A DNA stretch of 64,000 nt from DASXQK01 sp963724385 (GTDB taxonomy: Bacteria > Pseudomonadota > Alphaproteobacteria > Dongiales > Dongiaceae). A program made the position numbers and the translations under genes. Position 1 is the stretch's first letter; the number at the start of each line of letters is the position of its first letter. The stretch spans positions 2,009,938 through 2,073,937 of the forward strand of contig CAVRUJ010000002.1 in NCBI GenBank assembly GCA_963724385.1, in the 5' to 3' direction. This document shows positions 7,402 to 15,625 of the stretch, in pieces. The notes under the pieces are model-generated. The model was not told where the DNA came from. It made no database searches and saw only the letters and a list, made by a program, of their open reading frames with translations.

Positions 7402-8646
7402 ATGACCGCCCTGGAGGCGAGCCGCCCGCTTCTGGCCGAAACCGGCACCGTTCTCGGCGAGGGCGAGCGCGAGGGTTTGCCCTGGTGGACCTATTTCAAT
7501 CCCGAGCTCCTGGAGATCGAGAAGGAGCAGCTTTTCCGGCGCTGCTGGCAGGTCGTCGGCCATGTCAGCGACATCCCCAACCCGGGCGACTACCTCGCTC
7601 TCGACGTGGTCGGCGAACGCGCGCTCGTCATGCGCGGCAAGGACGGCCAGGTGCGCTGCTTCCACAACGTCTGCCGGCACCGCGGCTCGCGCGTGGTGAA
7701 GGACGGCCAGGGCCATTGCCGCGGCGCCATCGTCTGCCCCTTCCATGGCTGGACCTATGACCTGGACGGGCGGCTGCGCGGCATGCCCAAGCGCAAGTCC
7801 TTCCCCGAACTCGATCCCGACAAGCACGGCCTGGTGCCGCTCGAGAGCGAGATCTGGATGGGCTTTATCTTCGTGCGCTTCCTGCCGAGCCGGCAGCCGG
7901 GCATGGCGGCGCTCATGGCCGAGCACGCGCCCGAGATCGCCCGCTATCGGCCGGAGCAGATGAAGCCGCTCTCCGGCTTCAACAGCGAAGTGCTGCCGGT
8001 CAACTGGAAGGCCGTGCGTGACGTGGACAACGAGGGCTACCACGTGCCCGTCGCCCATCCGACGCTTCAGGACCTCTACGGCCAGCGCTATCACGACGAG
8101 ACCCACCGCGCCGGGGTTTCGCGCTCGCTGGGCACGCTGAACGAAGGGCCTGGCCGGTTCTGGAGCGTGCGCCACTACCGCAAGATCCTGCCCAAGGTCG
8201 AGCACCTGCCGGAGGCGAACCAGCGCGCCTGGCTCTATATCGGGCTCTTCCCCAACACGGTGCTGAGCTTCTATCCCGACCAGATCGGCTTCTATCAGGA
8301 GTTCCCGCTGGGCGTGGACAGGACCGTGCAGCGCGCCGCCTATTACGCGCTGCCCGACGCCAGCCGCGAGATGAAGCTCGCGCGCTACCTCACCAAGCGG
8401 ATCGACCGGGTTACGGGCCGTGAGGACACGCAGCTCATCGTCTGGTCCTGGGAATCGATGCAGTCGAGCGGTTTCGCTGGCTTCATCCTCTCGGATCTGG
8501 AAGCGGGAGTGCGCAGCTATCACGACCAGCTTCGCCGGCTCATTCCGGTGTTCGGCCAGCCCGACGAGCCCGCCGCCGGCAGCGTCGATCAGATCAACAC
8601 GGCGCTCGCCTCCGGACGCAACGACGAGGCCTGGGTGCGGGACTGA
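7402..8646 (+). CDS. Rieske non-haem iron oxygenase, alpha subunit (quaternary-ammonium type)
   Basis: The product is 414 aa from ATG 7402 (an alternative ATG at 7369 adds 11 residues). The Rieske [2Fe-2S] ligands are C91, H93, C112 and H115 (CRHRG, then CPFHGW). The mononuclear iron motif is NEGYHVPVAH, with H214 and H219 as ligands. The residue bridging the two metal sites is Glu (E211) rather than the Asp of naphthalene-type enzymes. Glu is the feature known from carnitine oxygenase CntA and related quaternary-amine enzymes, so a betaine- or carnitine-like substrate is plausible. No reductase gene is adjacent, so it must borrow a partner encoded elsewhere. Confidence 0.87.
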   Translation: MTALEASRPLLAETGTVLGEGEREGLPWWTYFNPELLEIEKEQLFRRCWQVVGHVSDIPNPGDYLALDVVGERALVMRGKDGQVRCFHNVCRHRGSRVVKDGQGHCRGAIVCPFHGWTYDLDGRLRGMPKRKSFPELDPDKHGLVPLESEIWMGFIFVRFLPSRQPGMAALMAEHAPEIARYRPEQMKPLSGFNSEVLPVNWKAVRDVDNEGYHVPVAHPTLQDLYGQRYHDETHRAGVSRSLGTLNEGPGRFWSVRHYRKILPKVEHLPEANQRAWLYIGLFPNTVLSFYPDQIGFYQEFPLGVDRTVQRAAYYALPDASREMKLARYLTKRIDRVTGREDTQLIVWSWESMQSSGFAGFILSDLEAGVRSYHDQLRRLIPVFGQPDEPAAGSVDQINTALASGRNDEAWVRD

Positions 8647-8657
8647 GGCCAGGCAAG

Positions 8658-8720
8658 CTCATCCTTCGACAAGCTCAGGATGAGGTGGTTTGGTTTGATC
8701 CTCATGGTGAGCTTGTCGAA
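8658..8720. repeat. Dispersed REP-like palindromes (TTCGACAAGCTC type)
   Basis: A hairpin at 8658-8684 has arms CTCATCCT / AGGATGAG around TTCGACAAGCTC. The core recurs inverted as GAGCTTGTCGAA at 8709-8720. This core is a very common intergenic repeat in alphaproteobacterial genomes. It is non-coding and lies just after the Rieske stop. Confidence 0.7.
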
Positions 8721-8730
8721 CCATTCCACT

Positions 8731-8810
8731 CGTCACCCCCGCGGAAGCGGGGGTCCAGGGGGCAGGCAGACGTTTTGTCGCCCTGGATTCCCGCTTGCGC
8801 GGGAATGACG
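8731..8810. repeat. 80-bp inverted intergenic repeat (CGTCA...TGACG type)
   Basis: The block begins CGTCACCCCCGCGGAAGCGG and ends CGCTTGCGCGGGAATGACG. The halves are imperfect inverted copies meeting around CCAGGG / CCCTGG. A partial further copy starts at 8861 (CGTCACCCCCGCGGAAGCG). It is a widespread palindromic repeat type with no coding capacity. Confidence 0.7.
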
Positions 8811-8888
8811 AAAGGATGGCGAAGCGCAACGACGAGGCCTGGGTGCGGGACTGACCCTATCGTCACCCCCGCGGAAGCGAAGTTTGAA

Positions 8889-8984
8889 CCACAGAGACAC
8901 AGAGAAGCAAGCGAACACACTTCGCCGCTTCGTGGCCGCAGACTCACATTGAATTTTCTTCTCTGTGCCTCTGTGTCTCTGTGG
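8889..8984. repeat. Stem-loop repeat with CCACAGAGACACAGAG arms
   Basis: The left arm CCACAGAGACACAGAG (8889-8904) pairs perfectly with the right arm at 8969-8984, enclosing 64 bp. It is AT-richer than its surroundings and non-coding. The region 8647-9060 holds only these repeats. No gene is seen between the Rieske gene and the convergent acyltransferase gene. Confidence 0.6.
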
Positions 8985-9060
8985 TGAATCTTCCCTTCCG
9001 AGACACCGGTCCCACGTCCCCTTTGTCACCCCAGTGACTCTTGTCGCTGCGCAGGTGGCC

Positions 9061-12000
9061 TCAGGCGGTGAGCGATAGGGCCGCGCGCTCGGCGAGCTTG
9101 CCGATCGCCGGGTAGTCGAGCTTGCCGCTGCCGAGCAGGGGCAGCCGCTCCACCGCCAGCAGCAGGCGCGGCAGGAAGAGCTCCGGCAGGCCCTGGGTAC
9201 GGGCATGGGCCTGGAGCGCTTCGCGCGTGGCGCCGGCATGGTCGGTCACCAGCACGAGCTGCTCGCCCTTGCGGGGGTCGGGAACCGCGACCGCGGCGAA
9301 CTGATGTCCCGGCCAGAGCTTGAGGGCCGTCTCCTCGACGGCGGCGAGCGAAACCATCTCGCCGGCGACCTTGGCGAAGCGCTTCACCCGGCCCTTGAGC
9401 GTGATGAAGCCCTGGGCGTCGATGCTGACGATATCGCCCGTGTCGTAGACGCCGCCCGGCGGCGGCTGCAGTTCGCCCGGCCGGTCGACCGTCAGATAAC
9501 CCAGCATGACGTTGGGGCCGGAGAGGAGCAGGCGCTGGCCCTCGCTCACGCCGGCGATCGGCTCCAGCTTGCAGGTAAGGCCCGGCACGAAGCGCCCGAC
9601 GGTGCCGGGCTTGTATTGCATGGGCGTGTTGACGGCGATCACCGGCGCGGTCTCAGTCGCGCCATAGCCTTCGAGGATGCGCAGGCCGAAGCGGTCGGCA
9701 AAAGCCTTGCGCGTCTCCTCGCGCACCCTTTCGGCGCCGGCGAAGACGTAACGCACGCTGTAGAAATCATAGCCATGGGCGGCGCGGGCATAGCCGGCGA
9801 GGAAGGTGTCGGTGCCGAAGAGGATGGTGGCGTTGGAATCGTAGGCGAGCAGCGGCACGATCCGATAGTGGAGCGGCGAGGGATAGAGGAAGGTCTTCAC
9901 CCCGGCCAGCAAAGGCAGCAGCAGCCCGCCGGTCAGCCCGAAGGAATGGAAAATGGGCATCGCGTTGAAGACGATGTCCGTCGGGTTGAAATCGACCAGC
10001 GCCCCCATCTGATACCGGTTGGCCAGCAGGTTCTCGTGGCTGAGGACCACCCCTTTGGGCGCACCCTCCGATCCCGAGGTGAAGAGCACGACGGCCGGCG
10101 CGCTCGAGGCCGGCTGACGCGGCGGCCGGAGGCGGGCGAGCTGCCCCGAGAGCAGGGCCCCCAGCCGGGCGAGCGGTCCGATGGCCTCCGCGATGTCCTC
10201 GAGAAAAACGAGCTTCGCCTTCTCGCCCAGCTTGGCGGCTGTCTCTCCCATTCGGGCAGCAGCGAGAAATTCCCGCGAGGTGACGATGATCTTCAGCTCC
10301 GCTGCCCGGCAGGCGGCGCTCATGCCGGCGAAGCCGGTCGAAAAATTCAGCAAGGCCGGGACGCGGCCATAGGCCTGGAGAGCGAAGAAGGCGACCGCGG
10401 TGCCGGCGGCATTGGGCAGCAGCAGGCCGACGCGCTCGCCGCGCTTCGACAGGCGGGAGAGGCGCCGGCCGAGCCCCAGCGACCCCGCGATCAGGCGGTC
10501 ATAGGTCATGGTCTGCCGGCGCATGTCCTCGATGATCGGGCGCCGGCCGCCATGGAGGCTGCGCGCCTCCAGCAGGGTCTGGAACAGGGTCTTGTGCCAG
10601 TCGCAGGTCTCGAACACCAGGCGCGTCATCAAGTCGTAGAGGGCGAGGCTGAGGGCCTGGCGCCGCGGCCGGCCGCGCAAGGCCGGATCGATGGCCAAGG
10701 TCTCGGCCGGCTGGATCGAAAGCGTGATCTTGGGGAACAGGCGCAGGCGCAACTTCCCGCGCAGCCGCGAAAACGGCGTGTACTGGGCGCCATCGATGCG
10801 CACCGGCAGGATCCGGGCGCCCGCCTTGTCGGCGATCATCCCCGGCCCTTCGTAGATCTTCATCAGGGCCCCGGTCACCGTGATGCGGCCCTCGGGGAAG
10901 ACCACGCACCGGCGCCCCGCCTGGACCTCGCGGATGAGCGACTTGGCGGCGAGCGGCTTGGTCGGGTCGAGCGGGAAGGAATCGACCAGGGAAAGGCCGA
11001 TTCTCGCCCACCAGCGCTTGGCGATGAAGGAATTGACGGCGAAGGTCGGCCGGCCGGGGAGGAGTGCGGCGAGCAGCACGGCATCGAGGAAGGAGACATG
11101 GTTGGCGACGACGACCACTCGCTCGTCCGGTCCCGGCCAATTGGCGATGCCATGCACCTCGGCGCCATAGGCGAGACGCAGCAGCCCGCCCACGAGCCCC
11201 TTGATCACCGTTTCCGGCAGCAGACGGCAGATGTAGAGGGCGACCGGAAGATTGACGAGGGCAAGGGCGAGGAAGATCTGCGGCACGCTGCAATGGAAAG
11301 CGAGCATGGCCACGGCGCCGATCGCGCCCAGCACCATGAAGAGAGCGTTGACGATGTTATTGGCGGCGATGACCCGCGAGCGGTGGCTCTCCTCGCTTCG
11401 CGCCTGGAGCAGGGTGTTGAGGGGCACGATGTAGAAGCCGGCCGAGACCGCGATCATCGTGAGGTCGCTTAAGACCCGCCAAGCACTCGGCCTGGAGAGG
11501 AAGCCGGCGACGTCCAGGAGCACGCCCGATTCGCCTTGGATGTGGGCCGTGGCGGCATAGAGATCGAAGGTGAAGAGACTGATGCCGAGTGCCCCCAGCG
11601 GCACATAGCGGGCGCTGACCTCGCCCTTCAGCAGCCAGTTGCACAGCATGGAACCGATGGCGATGCCGACGGAAAAGGCGACCAGCATCAAGGTCACCGT
11701 CCCGTTGCCGGCACCGAGCACGGTCTTGGCGAAGGCCGGGAACTGGGCGAGGAAGGTGGCGCCCACCAGCCAGAACCAGGAGATGCCGAGGATGGCGAGC
11801 CAGATGACGCGCTGGGATTTGGCCTCCCGGATCATCTCCCAGCCATGGGCGAGGAAATTGAGCCCGAGCTTCAGTTCCGGCGCGGCGGCGGGCGCCCGGG
11901 GAATGAACAGGCTGGCCAGCAGCCCGGCCGCGGCGATGACGATCTCCAGGGCTACGACCAGGAGGATGCCATTGGCGGTCAGGATCAGGAGGCCGCCGGC

Positions 12001-12489
12001 GATGGTGCCGATGAGGATGGCGAGGAAGGTGCCGGCCTCGATGACCGCGTTGCCGGAGAGCAGCTCCTCGGGCGGGAGATGCTGGGGCAGGATGCCGTAT
12101 TTGAGCGGGCCGAAGAAGGTGGAGTGGGTCCCCATGAGGAACAGCACGCTCATGAGCAGGGTCAGGTTCCCAACCGAGAAGGCGAGGCCGGCGAGCAGCA
12201 TGATGGCGATCTCGGCCGATTTGATGATGGCGATGAGGCGCTGCTTCTCGAATTTGTCGGCAAGCCTGCCGGCCGTGGCCGAGAACAGGAAGAACGGCAG
12301 GATGAAGAGGCCGGTAGCGACCGTCGCCATCATCCCGGCGTCGACGCCCTTCTCGGCCGCCAGGCGAAAGGTGACCAGGATGACGAGGGCGTTCTTGAAG
12401 AGATTGTCGTTGAGCGCCCCCATGAACTGGGTGACGAAGAGCGGCAGGAAACGCCGGCGCGCCAGGATCTCCAGATGTTGGCTGCTCAT
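9061..12489 (-). CDS. MFS transporter - glycerolipid acyltransferase - acyl-ACP synthetase fusion (LplT-Aas type)
   Basis: The product is 1,142 aa with three modules. Residues ~1-420 are an MFS domain (LFVTQFMGALNDNLFKNAL) like the lysophospholipid flippase LplT. At ~430-640 there is a PlsC-type acyltransferase with the NHxxxxD motif (NHVSFLD, His near 463). At ~690-1130 there is an AMP-forming acyl-ACP synthetase with the P-loop-like TSGSEGAPKG near 805. In the enteric system, LplT and Aas import and re-acylate lysophospholipids; here both are fused. Its start overlaps the TetR stop by 4 bp, so the two form one operon with the regulator first. Confidence 0.92.
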   Translation of the reverse strand: MSSQHLEILARRRFLPLFVTQFMGALNDNLFKNALVILVTFRLAAEKGVDAGMMATVATGLFILPFFLFSATAGRLADKFEKQRLIAIIKSAEIAIMLLAGLAFSVGNLTLLMSVLFLMGTHSTFFGPLKYGILPQHLPPEELLSGNAVIEAGTFLAILIGTIAGGLLILTANGILLVVALEIVIAAAGLLASLFIPRAPAAAPELKLGLNFLAHGWEMIREAKSQRVIWLAILGISWFWLVGATFLAQFPAFAKTVLGAGNGTVTLMLVAFSVGIAIGSMLCNWLLKGEVSARYVPLGALGISLFTFDLYAATAHIQGESGVLLDVAGFLSRPSAWRVLSDLTMIAVSAGFYIVPLNTLLQARSEESHRSRVIAANNIVNALFMVLGAIGAVAMLAFHCSVPQIFLALALVNLPVALYICRLLPETVIKGLVGGLLRLAYGAEVHGIANWPGPDERVVVVANHVSFLDAVLLAALLPGRPTFAVNSFIAKRWWARIGLSLVDSFPLDPTKPLAAKSLIREVQAGRRCVVFPEGRITVTGALMKIYEGPGMIADKAGARILPVRIDGAQYTPFSRLRGKLRLRLFPKITLSIQPAETLAIDPALRGRPRRQALSLALYDLMTRLVFETCDWHKTLFQTLLEARSLHGGRRPIIEDMRRQTMTYDRLIAGSLGLGRRLSRLSKRGERVGLLLPNAAGTAVAFFALQAYGRVPALLNFSTGFAGMSAACRAAELKIIVTSREFLAAARMGETAAKLGEKAKLVFLEDIAEAIGPLARLGALLSGQLARLRPPRQPASSAPAVVLFTSGSEGAPKGVVLSHENLLANRYQMGALVDFNPTDIVFNAMPIFHSFGLTGGLLLPLLAGVKTFLYPSPLHYRIVPLLAYDSNATILFGTDTFLAGYARAAHGYDFYSVRYVFAGAERVREETRKAFADRFGLRILEGYGATETAPVIAVNTPMQYKPGTVGRFVPGLTCKLEPIAGVSEGQRLLLSGPNVMLGYLTVDRPGELQPPPGGVYDTGDIVSIDAQGFITLKGRVKRFAKVAGEMVSLAAVEETALKLWPGHQFAAVAVPDPRKGEQLVLVTDHAGATREALQAHARTQGLPELFLPRLLLAVERLPLLGSGKLDYPAIGKLAERAALSLTA

Positions 12490-13091
12490 GGCCGTCCTCT
12501 CCTCACCCGGTCTTGCTTGCGCCCCGGTCCCAGCACCCTGCGGCAGGCCTCGGCGAGGGCAGGTGCCAGGGCCGTCATCGTCCGGGAGATCCGGCCATAG
12601 ACCTTGAAGGTCGCGGTCTGCAGGACCAGGCCCATCACCATGGCGGTGGCGAGATCGGGGTCGCCCGAGGCGATCTCGCCCTGCTTCATGCCGCGGGCGA
12701 TGACGGCGCGCACGCTCTCCACCGGGTTGGCCATGCCGGGTTTCACCCGCTGAAGCTGGCCATGCTGGACCAGAAGCAGGAAACGGAAGAGCAGGCTGTC
12801 GGCATCGTAAAGGGCGCAGAGACCGCGGACCATGGCCTCGACCTGGTGCGGTGCCCGGCGCTCGGTCGAGGCCAGACGCTCGAGCTCCGCCGCGAAACCG
12901 GCGAAGCCCTCGCGGAACAGGCGCCAGACCAGCTCATCCTTGCTGCGGAAGTGGCGATAGAGGGCGCCGTCGGAAAGGCCGACCGCCTGGGAGATGTCGC
13001 GGATGCCGGTCGCATCCACGCCCTGCTCGACGAAGAGGCTGAGCGCCGCTGCCTCGATCCGCGCCTTGGTCGCCGCACCCGGCTTGCTCAT
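12486..13091 (-). CDS. TetR/AcrR-family regulator of the LplT-Aas fusion
   Basis: The product is 201 aa. The N-terminal helix-turn-helix covers about residues 8-55 (SLFVEQGVDATGIRDISQ, then LSDGALYRHFRSKDEL), the standard TetR layout. The rest is an all-helical ligand domain of usual size. It overlaps the downstream acyltransferase gene by 4 bp and has an imperfect palindrome 10 bp upstream of its start, so autoregulation of the two-gene operon is likely. The inducer could be a fatty acid or acyl-CoA, judged from the partner only. Confidence 0.88.
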   Translation of the reverse strand: MSKPGAATKARIEAAALSLFVEQGVDATGIRDISQAVGLSDGALYRHFRSKDELVWRLFREGFAGFAAELERLASTERRAPHQVEAMVRGLCALYDADSLLFRFLLLVQHGQLQRVKPGMANPVESVRAVIARGMKQGEIASGDPDLATAMVMGLVLQTATFKVYGRISRTMTALAPALAEACRRVLGPGRKQDRVRRGRP

Positions 13092-13100
13092 GGCCGCTCT

Positions 13101-13124
13101 ATGTAAGTGAACGATCGCTTACAT
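13101..13124. promoter_or_regulatory. Probable TetR operator of the acyltransferase operon
   Basis: The outer arms ATGTAAG and CTTACAT are exact inverted copies around a 10-bp centre (TGAACGATCG). They lie 10 to 33 bp upstream of the TetR start codon. Size, symmetry and position fit an autoregulatory TetR site. Confidence 0.6.
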
Positions 13125-13177
13125 ATAGCGCAAGCTAAGGGCTTCTGCAAGCTCCACTGTGCCGCGTGCGGATCGTC

Positions 13178-14149
13178 CTATCTGGCGATGGGCAGCGAAT
13201 TGGCCGCGGCGCCGGGACCAGGCATCGAACGCGGCTCGGCGAGCGTCATCAGCCCCGCGCCGGCAATCGACAGCATGCCGATGACGGTCGAGAGCCGAGG
13301 CAGTTCCGAAAAGAACAGGAAGCTCCACAGCACCGCGAAGACGAGATAGCTGTAGTCGAAGGTGGCGATGACCGACGACGGGCCGGATTGATAGGCTTTG
13401 GCCACGCCGGCGCTGGTCGCGACGATGAGGCAGGCCATCAGCGCGATCAGGCCCCATTGGCCGAGGCCCATGGACGACCAGGGCCCGAGCAGGAACGGAT
13501 GGGCGATGCTCTCAGCCGTCATGCCCCGCATTGCGATCGCGGCGGAGCCGATCGTCCCGGCGGCCAGGAAGCAGAAATTCAAGGTCAGGGACAGGACGAG
13601 CGGGTTTTCCTCGGCGCATCGGGTCCGGGTGACGACCGCGGCGAGCGCATAGAACATCGCCGAGAGCACGGGCAGGATCGTCACCCAGGAAAACGCCTCG
13701 CTGCCGGGCCGCACAATGATCAGCACGCCGGCGAAGCCGACGACGATCGCGATCCAGCGCCGGGGCCCAACGGGCTCACCCGTCAGCAGCGCGGAAATGA
13801 GCGCGATGAATAGCGGCCCCGAATAATAGGCGGTGGCGACGGTGGACAGGCTCAAGACCGGCAGCGCCGCGTAGAAGGCGATCCACATCGCCACCAGCAA
13901 CGCGCTGCGCAGCAAGGCCCAGGCGATCGACCGCGGCAGGATCCGCGCGAGCCGGGAGCGGACCTTGACCAGGCCGACGATGAGCGGGATGGCGAAGATC
14001 GAGCGCGCGACATAGATCTGCCAGACCGAGAAATCGGCGCTGATCCGCTTCACCAGGGCATCGCCGAAGGCCATGGTGAGAGCGGTTGCGACCATCACCA
14101 GGATGCCGAGCCGGGTTCTGTCGCGCGGCTCGGAAGCCGGCGTGCTCAC
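13178..14149 (-). CDS. EamA/DMT-family transporter (paralogue 1)
   Basis: The product is 323 aa with the ten-helix EamA duplication. It begins at GTG 14149, overlapping the stop of the GFA gene (GTGA), and the first helix starts LGILVMVATALTMAFGDALV. The motif WQIYVARS and the AxYxxP-type half-repeat near VGPRRW are shared almost word for word with the transporter at 17028-17987, so the two are paralogues. The substrate is unknown; DMT exporters carry amino acids, drugs or metabolites. It is second in an operon with the GFA-like gene, divergent from a LysR gene. Confidence 0.86.
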   Translation of the reverse strand: MSTPASEPRDRTRLGILVMVATALTMAFGDALVKRISADFSVWQIYVARSIFAIPLIVGLVKVRSRLARILPRSIAWALLRSALLVAMWIAFYAALPVLSLSTVATAYYSGPLFIALISALLTGEPVGPRRWIAIVVGFAGVLIIVRPGSEAFSWVTILPVLSAMFYALAAVVTRTRCAEENPLVLSLTLNFCFLAAGTIGSAAIAMRGMTAESIAHPFLLGPWSSMGLGQWGLIALMACLIVATSAGVAKAYQSGPSSVIATFDYSYLVFAVLWSFLFFSELPRLSTVIGMLSIAGAGLMTLAEPRSMPGPGAAANSLPIAR

Positions 14150-14595
14150 GAGCCCTGGAAGCGCGGCATCTGGTCGAGGCTCGGCTGCTGGGCGAAGACC
14201 ACGTCGTCGGCCGAGAAGCGGACCCAGGGCTGCGCGTTCTCGGTCCAGACATGGCATCCGGGCCGGAGCCAGCTCCTGTCGTCGAGGGTCCCGGGCTTGA
14301 TGTTGAGGAAGGGGACGTCGCCTTCCTCGGTGAACCACTGGTGATAGATGCGCGAACCGCAATTCGGGCAGAAATAGCAGCGGAACTTCCGGCCATGGCC
14401 CGGGCGGATGAAATGCGCGGGCGGGGTGCCGAGCAGGGTGAAAGCGGCGCTGGGAAAGGCGGCGGCCATGGCGAAGGCGCTGCCCGACTGGCGCTGGCAG
14501 ATGCTGCAGTGGCAGGCGTAGACCATGACCGGGTCGGCCCGCATTTCATACCTGACGGCGCCGCATTGGCAGCCGCCCTTGTGGATCTTCGACAA
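14146..14595 (-). CDS. GFA-family (glutathione-dependent formaldehyde-activating-like) zinc protein
   Basis: The product is 149 aa from TTG 14595, chosen because GAGGAGG stands 5 bases upstream. A longer TTG start at 14637 lacks such a site. The zinc ligands of the Mss4-like fold are visible: CQCG near residue 9, CHCSIC near 30 and CPNCGSR near 80. Most members have no proven activity despite the family name. It is coupled to the DMT gene by a 4-bp overlap and divergent from a LysR gene that probably controls the pair. Confidence 0.84.
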   Translation of the reverse strand: MSKIHKGGCQCGAVRYEMRADPVMVYACHCSICQRQSGSAFAMAAAFPSAAFTLLGTPPAHFIRPGHGRKFRCYFCPNCGSRIYHQWFTEEGDVPFLNIKPGTLDDRSWLRPGCHVWTENAQPWVRFSADDVVFAQQPSLDQMPRFQGS

Positions 14596-14665
14596 CGGGT
14601 CCTCCTCGGCAATGGCAAGGCGGGATTTCGGCGCCAACGGCGCTCCGGGACGATCTATAGACGAG

Positions 14666-14685
14666 GACTATTAGGCCGTATAGTC
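14666..14685. promoter_or_regulatory. Inverted repeat in the LysR / GFA divergent promoter
   Basis: GACTAT and ATAGTC are exact inverted copies separated by 8 bp, midway between the divergent starts at 14595 and 14723. The position and an ATA-N-TAT flavour fit a LysR-type recognition site. Confidence 0.45.
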
Positions 14686-14722
14686 TTTGCAATATGAACA
14701 GACAGATAAGGCATTTCGATTA

Positions 14723-15625
14723 ATGGCCAAGCTGCCTTTCGGCGGTCTCGAGGTCTTCCTCGCCGTCGCCGAACAAGGGTCGCTCCGAGCCGCGGCGGCG
14801 GCGCTCGACGTCGAGCCGCCGGCGGTGAGCTATCGGCTGAAGGCGCTCGAAGACCGGCTCGGCGTCAGCCTCTTCGCCCGGACCACGCGTTCGGTCCGGC
14901 TGACCGACGCGGGCCGCGCCCTGTTGACGCGGGTCCAGCCGGCGATGGCGGAGCTCGGCAGCGCGCTCGAGGAGTCCCGAGCGATCGGCCGGACCGCCAA
15001 GGGCAGGATCAGGATCACGCTTCCCTATGTCGCTTATGAACTCGCCATCGCGCCGAAGCTGGCCGCGTTCCAGAAGCGATATCCGGATATCCAGCTCGAC
15101 CTGTCTTTCGATGAAGCCTTCGTCGACATCGTCGCCGAGGGCTACCATGCCGGCGTCAGGATGGGCGACCAGATCCACGAAAACATGCTGGCCGTCCGCC
15201 TGACCCAGCCGTTGCAGGAAGCCTTCTTCGCGGCGCCGTCCTACTTCAAGGGGCGCTCGCGGCCGAAGCACCCGCGCGACTTCCTGGACCACAATTGCAT
15301 CCTCTACCGGTTCATCGGCTCGCGGAGAATTGCCGCCTGGCCGTTCCGGAGCGCCGAGGGCGCTGCCAGCGTCCATGTCCAGGGCAACCTGATCGTCAAC
15401 AGCACCAGCGCCGTCATCCATGCCGCGCGCGGCGGGCTCGGCATCGGCTGGCTGTTCCAGCAGACCATCGCGGAGGATCTCCGATCGGGACGGCTCGAAA
15501 GCCTGCTCGGGGATTTCGCCATCGAACGGCCTGGATATTTTCTCTACTATCCCAAGGCCAACGCGCGGCTCGAAATCCTCAGGATTTTCGTCGAGGCCAT
15601 GAAGGCGCGAAGCCATGCCGCTTGA
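14723..15625 (+). CDS. LysR-family transcriptional regulator
   Basis: The product is 300 aa from ATG 14723. The winged helix-turn-helix is at about residues 5-63 (VAEQGSLRAAAAALDVEPPA, then LEDRLGVSLFARTTRSVRLT), followed by a periplasmic-binding-like effector domain (FDEAFVDIVAEGYHAGVRMG). It is divergently oriented to the GFA-DMT pair, the usual position of a LysR regulator relative to its target. Its 3' end overlaps the following secreted-protein gene by 11 bp. Confidence 0.9.
   Translation: MAKLPFGGLEVFLAVAEQGSLRAAAAALDVEPPAVSYRLKALEDRLGVSLFARTTRSVRLTDAGRALLTRVQPAMAELGSALEESRAIGRTAKGRIRITLPYVAYELAIAPKLAAFQKRYPDIQLDLSFDEAFVDIVAEGYHAGVRMGDQIHENMLAVRLTQPLQEAFFAAPSYFKGRSRPKHPRDFLDHNCILYRFIGSRRIAAWPFRSAEGAASVHVQGNLIVNSTSAVIHAARGGLGIGWLFQQTIAEDLRSGRLESLLGDFAIERPGYFLYYPKANARLEILRIFVEAMKARSHAA

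Larger units (their letters stand above)
8617..8854. repeat. 30-bp direct repeat: the 3' end of the Rieske gene is duplicated 208 bp downstream
   Basis: The last 30 bases of the Rieske coding sequence, stop codon included (8617-8646), recur exactly at 8825-8854 (both begin CGCAACGACGAGGCCTGGGT). The second copy is non-coding. Between them lie palindromic repeat units. The arrangement implies that a repeat-bearing segment was inserted or duplicated next to the gene end. Confidence 0.85.

Noticed and set aside
9205..11472. 755-codon plus-strand open frame
   Set aside because: Lies wholly antisense to the LplT-Aas fusion, and its Gly/Gln/His/Arg-rich translation has no domain.
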